This document shows, in pieces, positions 39,932 to 47,450 of a DNA stretch of 64,000 nt. The notes under the pieces were generated by a model. That model had not been told where the DNA came from. It made no database searches and saw nothing but the letters and a program-made list of their open reading frames with translations. This stretch comes from Archangium violaceum. Lineage in GTDB: Bacteria > Myxococcota > Myxococcia > Myxococcales > Myxococcaceae. Each line of letters opens with the position of its first letter. The first letter of the stretch is position 1. Both the position numbers and the translations under genes were made by a program. The stretch is from contig NZ_CP069396.1 in NCBI RefSeq assembly GCF_016887565.1, forward strand, positions 7,608,001-7,672,000, in the 5' to 3' direction.

Positions 39932-40606
39932 ATGTCCGATTCACGTACACCCCAGGTCCTCCCTACCCGCAAGAGCACTTCTCTCCTGGAGAGATTTTCG
40001 GAAGCGGATGTCCCCACTGGACGGGGCGTGCTGCGGACGGTCGTCTTCCGCGAGAAGCGCAACGGACGGGAGCACGTGGCGCTGGTGGTGGGTGAGGTGC
40101 AGGGGATGGAGGGCGTGCCCGTCCGGGTTCACTCCGAGTGTTTGACCAGCGAGGTGTTCGGCAGCCTGAAGTGCGACTGCCGGGAGCAGCTGGACCGGGC
40201 GCTGGACTTCGTCACCCAGCACGGGTGCGGCGTGGTGCTCTACCTGCGGCAGGAGGGCCGGGGCATCGGCCTGGGCAACAAGATCAAGGCCTACGCGCTG
40301 CAGGCCCAGGGCCTGGACACCTACGAGGCCAACCGCAAGCTGGGCTTCCCGGACGACCTGCGCAGCTACGACATCGCCGCCGAGATGCTGCGCCTGCTCG
40401 GGGTGCGCTCGGTGGACCTCATCACCAACAACCCCCTGAAAATTGCAGGCCTGGTGGAAGAGGGGATTCCAGTTCGTCGACGCATTCCCTCGCGTACGGA
40501 GCACAATCCGCATAACGTCGACTACCTGAAGACGAAGCGTGAGCGGACGGGGCACCTGATTGAGCTCTTCGCCGAGGACGACGACACGGAAGCGAAGGTT
40601 GGCTGA
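39932..40606 (+). CDS. ribA: GTP cyclohydrolase II
   Basis: Catalyses the first step of riboflavin synthesis, opening GTP to the diaminopyrimidine. Zinc ligands are the three Cys of SECLTSEVFGSLKCDC (about residues 69-82). The catalytic and substrate region RQEGRGIGLGNKIKAYALQ is intact, as are DTYEAN and LITNNPLKI. The 224 aa correspond to a stand-alone RibA, not the RibBA fusion. The start ATG 39932 has AAGGG upstream. The following hydrolase gene begins inside its 3' end, so the two are probably coupled. Confidence 0.95.
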   Translation: MSDSRTPQVLPTRKSTSLLERFSEADVPTGRGVLRTVVFREKRNGREHVALVVGEVQGMEGVPVRVHSECLTSEVFGSLKCDCREQLDRALDFVTQHGCGVVLYLRQEGRGIGLGNKIKAYALQAQGLDTYEANRKLGFPDDLRSYDIAAEMLRLLGVRSVDLITNNPLKIAGLVEEGIPVRRRIPSRTEHNPHNVDYLKTKRERTGHLIELFAEDDDTEAKVG

Positions 40607-41474
40607 GGACGAACAAGGGGAGAAGCACGCGCAGGCGCGGGTGCCCTTCCATGTCCGATTCTGGGGAGTGCGCGGTTCGATCCCTGCACCGGGACCGAAG
40701 ACGCAGCGCTATGGGGGCAATACGCCTTGTGTCGAGATGCGATGCGGGGAAGAGCTGCTCATCTTCGACCTCGGAACGGGCGTACGCGTGCTGGGAGAGG
40801 AGCTGTGCGCATTGGGTGGACCGGTGCGCGGGACCATCTTCCTGTCGCACTACCACTACGATCACCTGCAGGGGCTGCCGTTCTTCACCCCCATCTTCAA
40901 CCCGATCCATAGCTTCACGGTGTACGGGGCGCCCCGGAAGGGGCAGTCGGTGAAGGAGGTGCTGGCCGGGCAGATGGTGCACCCCTACTTCCCGGTGACG
41001 GCGGAGCAGGTCTTCAAGGCCCAGCTGACGTACCGGGACGTGGAGTCCAAGCAGGTGCTGGAGGTGGGCCCCGCGAGGATCCGCACGCTGGACATGAACC
41101 ACCCGGGAGGCAGCCTGGGCTACCGGGTGGAGTGCGACGGCAGATCCGTGGTGTACGCGACGGACGTGGAGCACGGGAGCGCGAAGGACCCGGAGCTGGT
41201 GGAGTTCGCGCGCGACGCGGACATGCTCATCATCGACGCGATGTACACGGAGGATGAGTACCGGGGCCTCAAGGGCGCCGCGAAGCTCGGCTGGGGCCAC
41301 TCGACGTGGGAGTCGGCGGTGGAGACAGCCAACGCGGCGAGGGCGAAGCAGCTGGTGCTCTTCCACCACGAGACCACGCGCGACGACGATGCGATGGACA
41401 GGTTCGTCGAGGAGGTGCGCAAGCACCGTCCCGATGTGATCGCCGCCGTGGAGTCGGAGATCCTGGAGCCGTAG
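40599..41474 (+). CDS. Metallo-beta-lactamase-fold hydrolase
   Basis: Cytoplasmic MBL-fold hydrolase of about 291 aa. Near the N-terminus it has FWGVRGSIPAPG, then YGGNTPCVEM, the metal motif SHYHYDHLQGLPFF (HxHxDH), a second His (NHPGGSLGYR), ATDVEH and GHSTWESAVE. This set resembles the RNase Z/ElaC-like and cyclic-phosphodiesterase-like subgroup with the WGVRGS start, but the substrate is not deducible. TTG 40599, with GCGAAGG upstream and overlapping the ribA stop by eight bases, is the most credible start; GTG 40641 is an alternative. Confidence 0.85.
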   Translation: MAEDEQGEKHAQARVPFHVRFWGVRGSIPAPGPKTQRYGGNTPCVEMRCGEELLIFDLGTGVRVLGEELCALGGPVRGTIFLSHYHYDHLQGLPFFTPIFNPIHSFTVYGAPRKGQSVKEVLAGQMVHPYFPVTAEQVFKAQLTYRDVESKQVLEVGPARIRTLDMNHPGGSLGYRVECDGRSVVYATDVEHGSAKDPELVEFARDADMLIIDAMYTEDEYRGLKGAAKLGWGHSTWESAVETANAARAKQLVLFHHETTRDDDAMDRFVEEVRKHRPDVIAAVESEILEP

Positions 41475-41498
41475 GCCCCAGCCCCGCCTACCGGGTGC

Positions 41499-42584
41499 TC
41501 AACCCCCGAGCACCCGGCGGGCGCGCTGGACGCCCTCGCGCAGCCCGCGGAACGGCAGCCGGGCGAGGGCGGTCGGTACGTCCACCCACTCGTGCGCATC
41601 GTGCTCGTCGCCGAGGTGGACCTGGAAGTCGTCGGAGCACCGGGCCGCGAACCCGTTCTCCTCCACGAGCCTCGGAGGCACCACGCTGCCGACGGCGAAG
41701 GCGTGGCGGTACTCCAGGTCGACCACGTCGGTGCGCAGCCCCGTCTCCTCGAACAGCTCGCGGGCGGCGGCCTCCCGGGGCTGCTCTCCCGGCTCCAGGC
41801 GGCCGGTGACGATCTGCCAGAAGCCACCGCGCTCGGGGCGGCGGCGGAGCAGCAGCACGCGCGCCTCCGGCCCCCTGCCGCGCATCAACGTGACGCACAC
41901 GGTGCGCGTGAGGGGCTTGGGCTCGGCGAGCTGGAGCTCGAAGACGTCGGCGAAATGCCGGGCCACCTTGTCCTCGACCTCGGCCAGGGGCACGGGGCGG
42001 CCGAGCTCCTTGCGCATCGAGGTGACCCCGGCCTCGCGGATGCCGCACGGGACGATGAGCTCGAAGTGCGGCAGGTGCGTGTTGACGTTGAGCGCGAAGC
42101 CGTGACTGGTGAGCCAGCGGGAGAGGTGGACGCCAATGGCGCAGATCTTCCGGACGTCCGGTGAGTCCTCCTGGCCCAGCCACACACCGGGCCACTTGGG
42201 AATGGTGCCGGAGGAGAGGCCGTACTCGGCGAGGGTGCGGATGATGCACTGCTCGACGTCGCGCACGTAGCGGCGCACGTCGTGGCGCTGCTCGGGCAGG
42301 AGGAAGATGGGGTAGCCGACGAGCTGCCCGGGCCCGTGGTACGTGACGTCCCCGCCGCGATCGGTCTCGAAGATCTCCACGCCCTCGGAGGAGAGACGCG
42401 CGTCGCTGGCGACGATGTTGGAGCGCTTCGCACCACGGCCCAGGGTGAGGATGGGCGGGTGCTCGAGCAGGAGCAGGGAGTCCCCGCACAGCCCCTGGCG
42501 CCGGGCCTCGCCGAAGAGCTTCATCAGCTGGAGGCCGTCCTCGTATTCGACCCGGCCGAACCGGTACACCGTCAGCGTGTTCAC
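41499..42584 (-). CDS. lipB: LipB octanoyltransferase fused to a NudB-like Nudix hydrolase
   Basis: Two-domain protein of 361 aa. Residues 1-215 are octanoyl-ACP:protein N-octanoyltransferase: RGGDVTYHGPGQL (76-88), the catalytic Lys147 in RKICAIG and the acyl-accepting Cys180 in PCGIREAGVTSM. Residues 226-361 form a Nudix hydrolase with a full Nudix box (Gly261 to Leu283, REL-EETGL). FWQIVTGRLEPGE resembles NudB, which hydrolyses dihydroneopterin triphosphate and dNTPs. The ATG overlaps the upstream ATPase stop by four bases, and the gene is the last in the lipA-E2-ATPase-lipB run. LipB serves lipoylation of the E2 encoded nearby. Confidence 0.92.
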   Translation of the reverse strand: MNTLTVYRFGRVEYEDGLQLMKLFGEARRQGLCGDSLLLLEHPPILTLGRGAKRSNIVASDARLSSEGVEIFETDRGGDVTYHGPGQLVGYPIFLLPEQRHDVRRYVRDVEQCIIRTLAEYGLSSGTIPKWPGVWLGQEDSPDVRKICAIGVHLSRWLTSHGFALNVNTHLPHFELIVPCGIREAGVTSMRKELGRPVPLAEVEDKVARHFADVFELQLAEPKPLTRTVCVTLMRGRGPEARVLLLRRRPERGGFWQIVTGRLEPGEQPREAAARELFEETGLRTDVVDLEYRHAFAVGSVVPPRLVEENGFAARCSDDFQVHLGDEHDAHEWVDVPTALARLPFRGLREGVQRARRVLGG

Positions 42585-43999
42585 GACTTTCCCTTCCGCC
42601 GGCCACGACGGGCCGGACTCGCCTTCCCCTTCCTCGTCCCCTTCTTCACCTCCAGGCGCCAGGTACCGGGAGGCACCCGGGCCAGGAGCGCTCGCAACTC
42701 ATGCCCGGAGCGGGGTGAGCGGGAGGCCTCGGTAGCGAGGGCGGTGAACGCCTCGTCGGAGAGTTGGCGATCCTCGCGCGAGGCGAGCTGGCGCCGGGCG
42801 ATCTCGATCAGATCCTCGACGGTCGGCGTTTCGAGCGGAATGAGGCTCTGCACCTGTTCCAACAGGACGAGGGGCAGCGCGCCCTGAACGGCCGCGGAGA
42901 GCGTGGCGGTGGTGGGCACGGGCAGACGCCCGGAGTCCGAGAGCAGCACGAGCCCCGGAGCCGCCGGATCGCCCCGGGCGGTCATCAGCACGGTCCGCTC
43001 GGAGTGGCGGGCCAGGAAGGCGCCCAACGAGGCCTGCTCGGCGGCCGGGAGCCGGTCCACGTCCTCCACGAGGAGCATGGCGTCCAAGGGCGCCCGGTCC
43101 AGGGAGTCGGGAGTCACGAGCACGCCCCTGCCCTGCTCCGCGAGAGCCCGCATCCAGGTGCTCTTCCCGGAGCCCTCGGGCCCGAGCAGCAGCACGCGGC
43201 GCACCCCCGCCGCCAGGCCGCGCTCGAGACCTTCACGGGCCGCCTCCTGCCCCACCAGTTCGAACGAGACAGGCCGGGAGGCCCCCCTCACCCTGCCCCG
43301 CGCGGCCGACGGTGGCACCGGGGCCACGCCGCCGAGCAGCACATTCGACTCACCGATGCAGGCCGAGCAGATGAACGCTCCGGCGGGACCCGCGACGAGC
43401 GGACCCACCTCCGCACGAGGCCGGCAGCAGAAGGAGCACCAGGCCTCGAGGGAAGGATCCGCGCGAGTCGGTCCCCGCTCGATGAAAGCCCCCTCTCCCT
43501 CTGGGAGAGGGTTGGGGTGAGGGTCAGCGGGAGCAGCCACGGGAGGAGCCACGGCCTCTGGCGGCTCGACCACCGGCCCCGACACCTCGGCGCCGAGCAC
43601 GGCGGAGCGTACGGCCGCCACGGCGGCGGCAACCGGATTGACCCGGCGGTCCACGGCCAGCTCGGCCTGACGCAGGGCCTCCGTGAGGGAGCTCGAGGTG
43701 TCCTCCTCGATCTCCCACGTGTCCGGCTCGGGCTCATCCTCCGGATCGGAACCGGAAGGCGGTGGCACGACCGCGTCGGCTCGGGCTCCCGCCTCCAACT
43801 GACGGATCTCCTCTTCCAGCTCGGAGCGGGAGGGATCCAACTTGAGGGCGTAGCGCAGCAACTGCGCGGCCCGATCCCCGCTGCCCGAGCGCCGATACAA
43901 GGCGGCGGCGCGGCGGAGCAGCTCGATGGCACGGGGCTTGTCCCCCCCGAGCTCCGCGGCCTGGGCGGCGCGGATGACGTCGCGAACGTTCTCGGCCAT
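42581..43999 (-). CDS. TPR protein with ClpX-type zinc finger and P-loop ATPase domain
   Basis: 472-aa protein I cannot name. Residues 1-75 are TPR-like helices. About 80-180 is acidic, Pro-rich linker, with a stretch PHPNPLPEGEG created by a REP-like DNA repeat (43489-43525). Residues about 186-214 (CSFC...CSAC) form a treble-clef zinc finger like that of ClpX. Residues 245-400 form an AAA-type ATPase core with Walker A GPEGSGKST and Walker B-like MLLVEDVDRL. The C-terminus is very basic (KKGTRKGKASPARRGRRKGKS). It overlaps lipB by four bases. The zinc finger suggests protein-substrate recognition, but no protease-docking loop is evident. Confidence 0.7.
   Translation of the reverse strand: MAENVRDVIRAAQAAELGGDKPRAIELLRRAAALYRRSGSGDRAAQLLRYALKLDPSRSELEEEIRQLEAGARADAVVPPPSGSDPEDEPEPDTWEIEEDTSSSLTEALRQAELAVDRRVNPVAAAVAAVRSAVLGAEVSGPVVEPPEAVAPPVAAPADPHPNPLPEGEGAFIERGPTRADPSLEAWCSFCCRPRAEVGPLVAGPAGAFICSACIGESNVLLGGVAPVPPSAARGRVRGASRPVSFELVGQEAAREGLERGLAAGVRRVLLLGPEGSGKSTWMRALAEQGRGVLVTPDSLDRAPLDAMLLVEDVDRLPAAEQASLGAFLARHSERTVLMTARGDPAAPGLVLLSDSGRLPVPTTATLSAAVQGALPLVLLEQVQSLIPLETPTVEDLIEIARRQLASREDRQLSDEAFTALATEASRSPRSGHELRALLARVPPGTWRLEVKKGTRKGKASPARRGRRKGKS
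43489..43525 (+). repeat. REP-like palindromic element, copy 1 (inside a CDS)
   Basis: Perfect 9-bp arms CCCTCTCCC and GGGAGAGGG around a 3-base loop, followed by TTGGGGTGAGGGT. It is in frame within the linker of the zinc-finger ATPase gene. Two further copies lie at 47386-47420 and 50941-50976 in the same orientation. Confidence 0.85.
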
Positions 44000-44086
44000 G
44001 GGGCAGCGTAACCTCCTCGGAGGCCGGGAGCGCGGTTGCGCGAACGCTCCCGGCGAGGCACGCGCCCCCGGCAGGCGGCCCGGCCG

Positions 44087-45361
44087 TCAGGCCATGGCCA
44101 GGAACAGCATGTCCGGATGCTCCAGGTACTTGATGACCTCGTAGACGAAGTTTGCGGCGACCTGGCCGTCGATGACGCGATGATCGGCGGAGATGGAGAC
44201 GTTCATCATCTCGCGCACGACGATCTGATCGTTCTTGTCCACCACGGGGCGCTTGCGCATGCGGTGGATGCCCATGATGGCCACCTCGGGGTGGTTGATG
44301 ATGGGCGTGGCGAAGATGCCACCCGTCTGGCCGAGCGAGGTGATGGTGAAGGTGCCACCGGTGAGCTCGTCCATCTTCAGCTTGCGCTCACGCGCCGCGT
44401 TGCTGAGGCGGACGATCTCCTCGGCGAGCTCGCGCAGGGTGAGCCGGTCCGCGTGCTTGATGACGGGGACGGTGAGACCCTCGGGGGTGGCCACGGCGAT
44501 GCCGATGTTGAACTCGCCCCGGACGACGAGCTCCTGGGCGGCCTCGTCCATGTTGGCGTTGACCTGGGGGAACTTCTTCATCGCCGCGATGACGGCCTTC
44601 ACGATGAAGGGCAGGAAGGACAGCTTCGCCTTCTCGCCGGCGGCGGCCAGGGTGTCGTTGAGGCGCTTGCGGAGGGCCACCAGCTCGGTGGAATCCACCT
44701 CCTCGACGAAGCCGAAGTGCGGCGCGGTGAACTTCGAGCGCACCATCTTCTCGGCGATCTTCTTGCGCAGGCCGCGCAGGGGAATCCGCTCGTCGCCACG
44801 GCCCGACACCACCGAGGGGGCGGCCGGACGGGCCTGGGCCGGAGCGGCCACCTCGTTGCGCGCGGAGCGGCCACCCTCGAGGGCGGCCACCACGTCGGCC
44901 TTCATCACGCGGCCCTGGGGACCGGAGCCGGGGATCTCCGCGAGGTTGAGGCCGTGCTCGGCCGCCATGCGGCGGGTGAGCGGCGTGGCCAGCACCTTGG
45001 AGGCGGCCTGGGGACCCGTGGCCTGGGCGGCCACGGCCGCGGGCTGGGCAGCGGGAGCCGCGGCCGGAGCGCCATGGGCGGCGGGGGCACCATGACCCGA
45101 GGCCTGGACCGGAGCGGCGCCCTCGATCTCCATCGTGACGAGGAGCTGATGGACCTTGGCGATCTCGCCTTCCTTGCCGTGCGTCTGCACGACACGACCG
45201 GCCTTGGGGCTGGGCACGGTCACGGTGGCCTTGTCGGTCATCACCTCGGCGAGCGTCTGGTCCTCCTTGACCAAATCGCCGGCCTTGACGTGCCACTTGA
45301 CCAGCTCGCCCTCCTGAACACCTTCGCCCAGGTCGGGCAGCTTGAACTCGAAGATCGCCAT
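44087..45361 (-). CDS. 2-oxoacid dehydrogenase complex E2 (dihydrolipoamide acyltransferase)
   Basis: Core acyltransferase of a pyruvate or branched-chain 2-oxoacid dehydrogenase, 424 aa. The single N-terminal lipoyl domain (1-78) carries Lys44 in MTDKATV, the site lipoylated by LipB/LipA. An Ala/Pro-rich linker, a peripheral-subunit-binding domain (about 120-160, TPLTRRMAAEHGLNL) and the catalytic domain (about 190-424) follow, with the SADHRVIDG active-site motif. Lys rather than Glu-rich surroundings and the single lipoyl domain leave pyruvate versus branched-chain specificity open. It lies 37 bases after lipA. E1 genes are not in the window; E3 is at 47451-48848. Confidence 0.93.
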   Translation of the reverse strand: MAIFEFKLPDLGEGVQEGELVKWHVKAGDLVKEDQTLAEVMTDKATVTVPSPKAGRVVQTHGKEGEIAKVHQLLVTMEIEGAAPVQASGHGAPAAHGAPAAAPAAQPAAVAAQATGPQAASKVLATPLTRRMAAEHGLNLAEIPGSGPQGRVMKADVVAALEGGRSARNEVAAPAQARPAAPSVVSGRGDERIPLRGLRKKIAEKMVRSKFTAPHFGFVEEVDSTELVALRKRLNDTLAAAGEKAKLSFLPFIVKAVIAAMKKFPQVNANMDEAAQELVVRGEFNIGIAVATPEGLTVPVIKHADRLTLRELAEEIVRLSNAARERKLKMDELTGGTFTITSLGQTGGIFATPIINHPEVAIMGIHRMRKRPVVDKNDQIVVREMMNVSISADHRVIDGQVAANFVYEVIKYLEHPDMLFLAMA

Positions 45362-45398
45362 TCGCGGATCCGTATCGGGTGTGGGGTAGAAAAAGGCG

Positions 45399-46337
45399 TC
45401 AGGTGCCGCTGCTGGCGAGCCCCAGGCGCTCGCGCTCCATGAGTCCCTTCATGAAGAACTCGGCGGCGCGGTAGCTGGAGCGAACCAGCGGCCCGGAGGC
45501 GACGTAGAGGAAGCCGTAGGACTCGGCGAGCTTCTTGTAGTCCTCGAACTGCTGAGGAGTGACGAAGCGCTCCACGCGCAGGTGGTACTGGGACGGCTGC
45601 AGGTACTGACCGAGCGTGAGCACGTCCACGCCCACCGCGCGCAGGTCCTTGAAGGTCTGATCCAGCTCGGCGTCCGTCTCACCCAGACCGACCATGATGG
45701 AGGTCTTGGTGTAGAGCCGCTCCGGCCGCTGCTTGAGGTACTCGAGCACCTTGAGGGACTGGCGGTAGGTGGCGCGCCGATCGCGCACGGTGGGGGTGAG
45801 GCGCTCCACCGTCTCCACGTTGTGGGCCACCACGTGCGGGCGGGCCTCGGCCACGGTGGTCAGGTCGCGCTCCACGCCCTTGAAGTCGGGGATGAGCACC
45901 TCGACGATCGTCTTCGGCGAGTGCTGGCGCAGCTCGCGGATGGCCGAGGCGAAGTGGCTGGCGCCGCCGTCCGGCCGATCATCCCGGTTCACGGAGGTGA
46001 CCACGATGTACTCGAGATCCATCTCCTTGACGGCCTGGGCCAGGTGGATGGGCTCCATGGGGTCCAACGGAGGGGGCGCGCCCACCTTCACGTGGCAGAA
46101 GCGGCACGCACGGGTGCACACCTCGCCCATGAGCATGACGGTGGCGGTGCCACCACCCCAGCACTCGGCGATGTTGGGGCAGCGGGCCTCCTCGCACACG
46201 GTGGCCAGCTTCGTGCGGCGGACGATGGATTTCACCCGCTCGTACCCCTCCCCGTGGGGGAGGCGCACCTTCAGCCACTCGGGCTTCCGGGTGGACTCGG
46301 ATACCTGCGGCAGGGGGAAACGATCGGGAGTTGCCAT
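45399..46337 (-). CDS. lipA: Lipoyl synthase
   Basis: Radical SAM enzyme that inserts two sulfurs into protein-bound octanoyl groups. The auxiliary cluster motif CEEARCPNIAEC (about residues 48-59), the radical SAM motif CTRACRFC (about 74-81) and the C-terminal RSSY are intact. Length 312 aa is normal. It heads the lipA-E2-zinc-finger ATPase-lipB run, so lipoate assembly and its target are made together. The start ATG 46337 is followed by a typical variable N-terminus. Confidence 0.96.
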   Translation of the reverse strand: MATPDRFPLPQVSESTRKPEWLKVRLPHGEGYERVKSIVRRTKLATVCEEARCPNIAECWGGGTATVMLMGEVCTRACRFCHVKVGAPPPLDPMEPIHLAQAVKEMDLEYIVVTSVNRDDRPDGGASHFASAIRELRQHSPKTIVEVLIPDFKGVERDLTTVAEARPHVVAHNVETVERLTPTVRDRRATYRQSLKVLEYLKQRPERLYTKTSIMVGLGETDAELDQTFKDLRAVGVDVLTLGQYLQPSQYHLRVERFVTPQQFEDYKKLAESYGFLYVASGPLVRSSYRAAEFFMKGLMERERLGLASSGT

Positions 46338-46586
46338 GGGTCGCGGGCCTTGTACGGTTGGGGCGAAAGCAGGGTCAAGCGGGAAGCCTTGACGCGAGGC
46401 GTCAGCTTCCTCGCACCACGATACTCCTCCCGTTCTAACGTCTCAGCCCTCGGAGGGCAGCGGCGGCGCGCGCAGGGGGGCGAGAGCCCTTCCCGGGGGC
46501 TGTAAGCGAATCTTGCTCGACGGATGAGCGGACCCAGGGCCCCGGGCTCGACTCCCTGGCGGGGCGGGAGTGCCCATCCTTGGGGC

Positions 46587-47375
46587 ATGAGGGCCATCCA
46601 CCTGGGGACGAGTGGCTACGTCTACAAGCACTGGAAGGGACTCTTCTACCCTCCCAAGCTGCCAGCCAGCCGCTGGCTCCCCTACTTCGCCCAGGTGTTC
46701 GCGACGGTGGAGCTGAACGCCCCCTTCTACCGGCTGCCCACGGCGGACGCGGTGGACGGATGGAGGGAGCAGACGCCCGCGGGCTTCCGCTTCGCGTGCA
46801 AGGGCAGCCGCTACCTGACACACATGAAGCGGCTGACGGACGTGGGAGAAGGCCTGGAGCGCTACTTCAACGTCATCCTGCGCCTGGGCCCGAAGCTGGG
46901 CCCGGTGCTGTGGCAGCTCCCGCCACAGATGAAAAAACCGGATCCGGAGCGGGTGGATCGCTTCCTCTCCGCCCTGCCCCGCGACGTCCAGTACGTCTTC
47001 GAGTTCCGCGACGCGGCCTGGTACCACGAGGAGGTGCTGGAGGTGCTCGACCGTTGGGGCGTGGCGGTGTGCGAGCACGACCTGGTGCCGGTGCCCCCAC
47101 CGCGCGTCACGGGGGGCTTCCGCTACCTGCGCTTCCACGGAGCGGGCTCGCGCTATGCCGGGCGCTATGGCCGCGAGGCGCTCTGGCCGGTGGCGTGCGC
47201 TCTGGACACCTGGAGACGCAAGGGACGCACGGCCTGGGTCTACTTCAACAACGACCTACACGGGCACGCGCTGCTAGACGCGTTCGACTTGGCGGAGCTG
47301 CTGGGCCGAGTGCCAGTGCACCCACCGCCGGACATGCGAAGGCCGTCCGAGACAGAAGAGTCCCGAACGGCCTGA
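46587..47375 (+). CDS. DUF72 family protein (YecE-like)
   Basis: 262-aa protein of the DUF72 TIM-barrel-like family, recognised from the N-terminal LGTSGYVYKHWKGLFYPP, the VELNAPFYRLPT and FRFACKGSRYLTH segments, VFEFRDAAWY, and WVYFNNDLHGHALLDA at the end. The family has no firmly established activity; homologues are widespread in aerobic bacteria. It is transcribed opposite to the flanking lipoate genes. The start ATG 46587 has a weak upstream GGGG. Confidence 0.88.
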   Translation: MRAIHLGTSGYVYKHWKGLFYPPKLPASRWLPYFAQVFATVELNAPFYRLPTADAVDGWREQTPAGFRFACKGSRYLTHMKRLTDVGEGLERYFNVILRLGPKLGPVLWQLPPQMKKPDPERVDRFLSALPRDVQYVFEFRDAAWYHEEVLEVLDRWGVAVCEHDLVPVPPPRVTGGFRYLRFHGAGSRYAGRYGREALWPVACALDTWRRKGRTAWVYFNNDLHGHALLDAFDLAELLGRVPVHPPPDMRRPSETEESRTA

Positions 47376-47385
47376 TTCCCCCCCA

Positions 47386-47420
47386 CCCCTCTCCCTCCGG
47401 GAGAGGGACGGGGTGAGGGT
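47386..47420 (+). repeat. REP-like palindromic element, copy 2
   Basis: Same 9-bp arms (CCCTCTCCC / GGGAGAGGG, loop TCC) followed by ACGGGGTGAGGGT. It lies between the convergent DUF72 and lpdA stops, where its hairpin could also help end transcription. Confidence 0.85.
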
Positions 47421-47450
47421 ATCTGAACCCACCGGATTACCAGCCGTGGC

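Noticed and set aside
40138-40515. Gly/Pro-rich alternative frame within ribA
   Set aside because: It is a shadow frame inside a canonical GTP cyclohydrolase II gene, with no start context.
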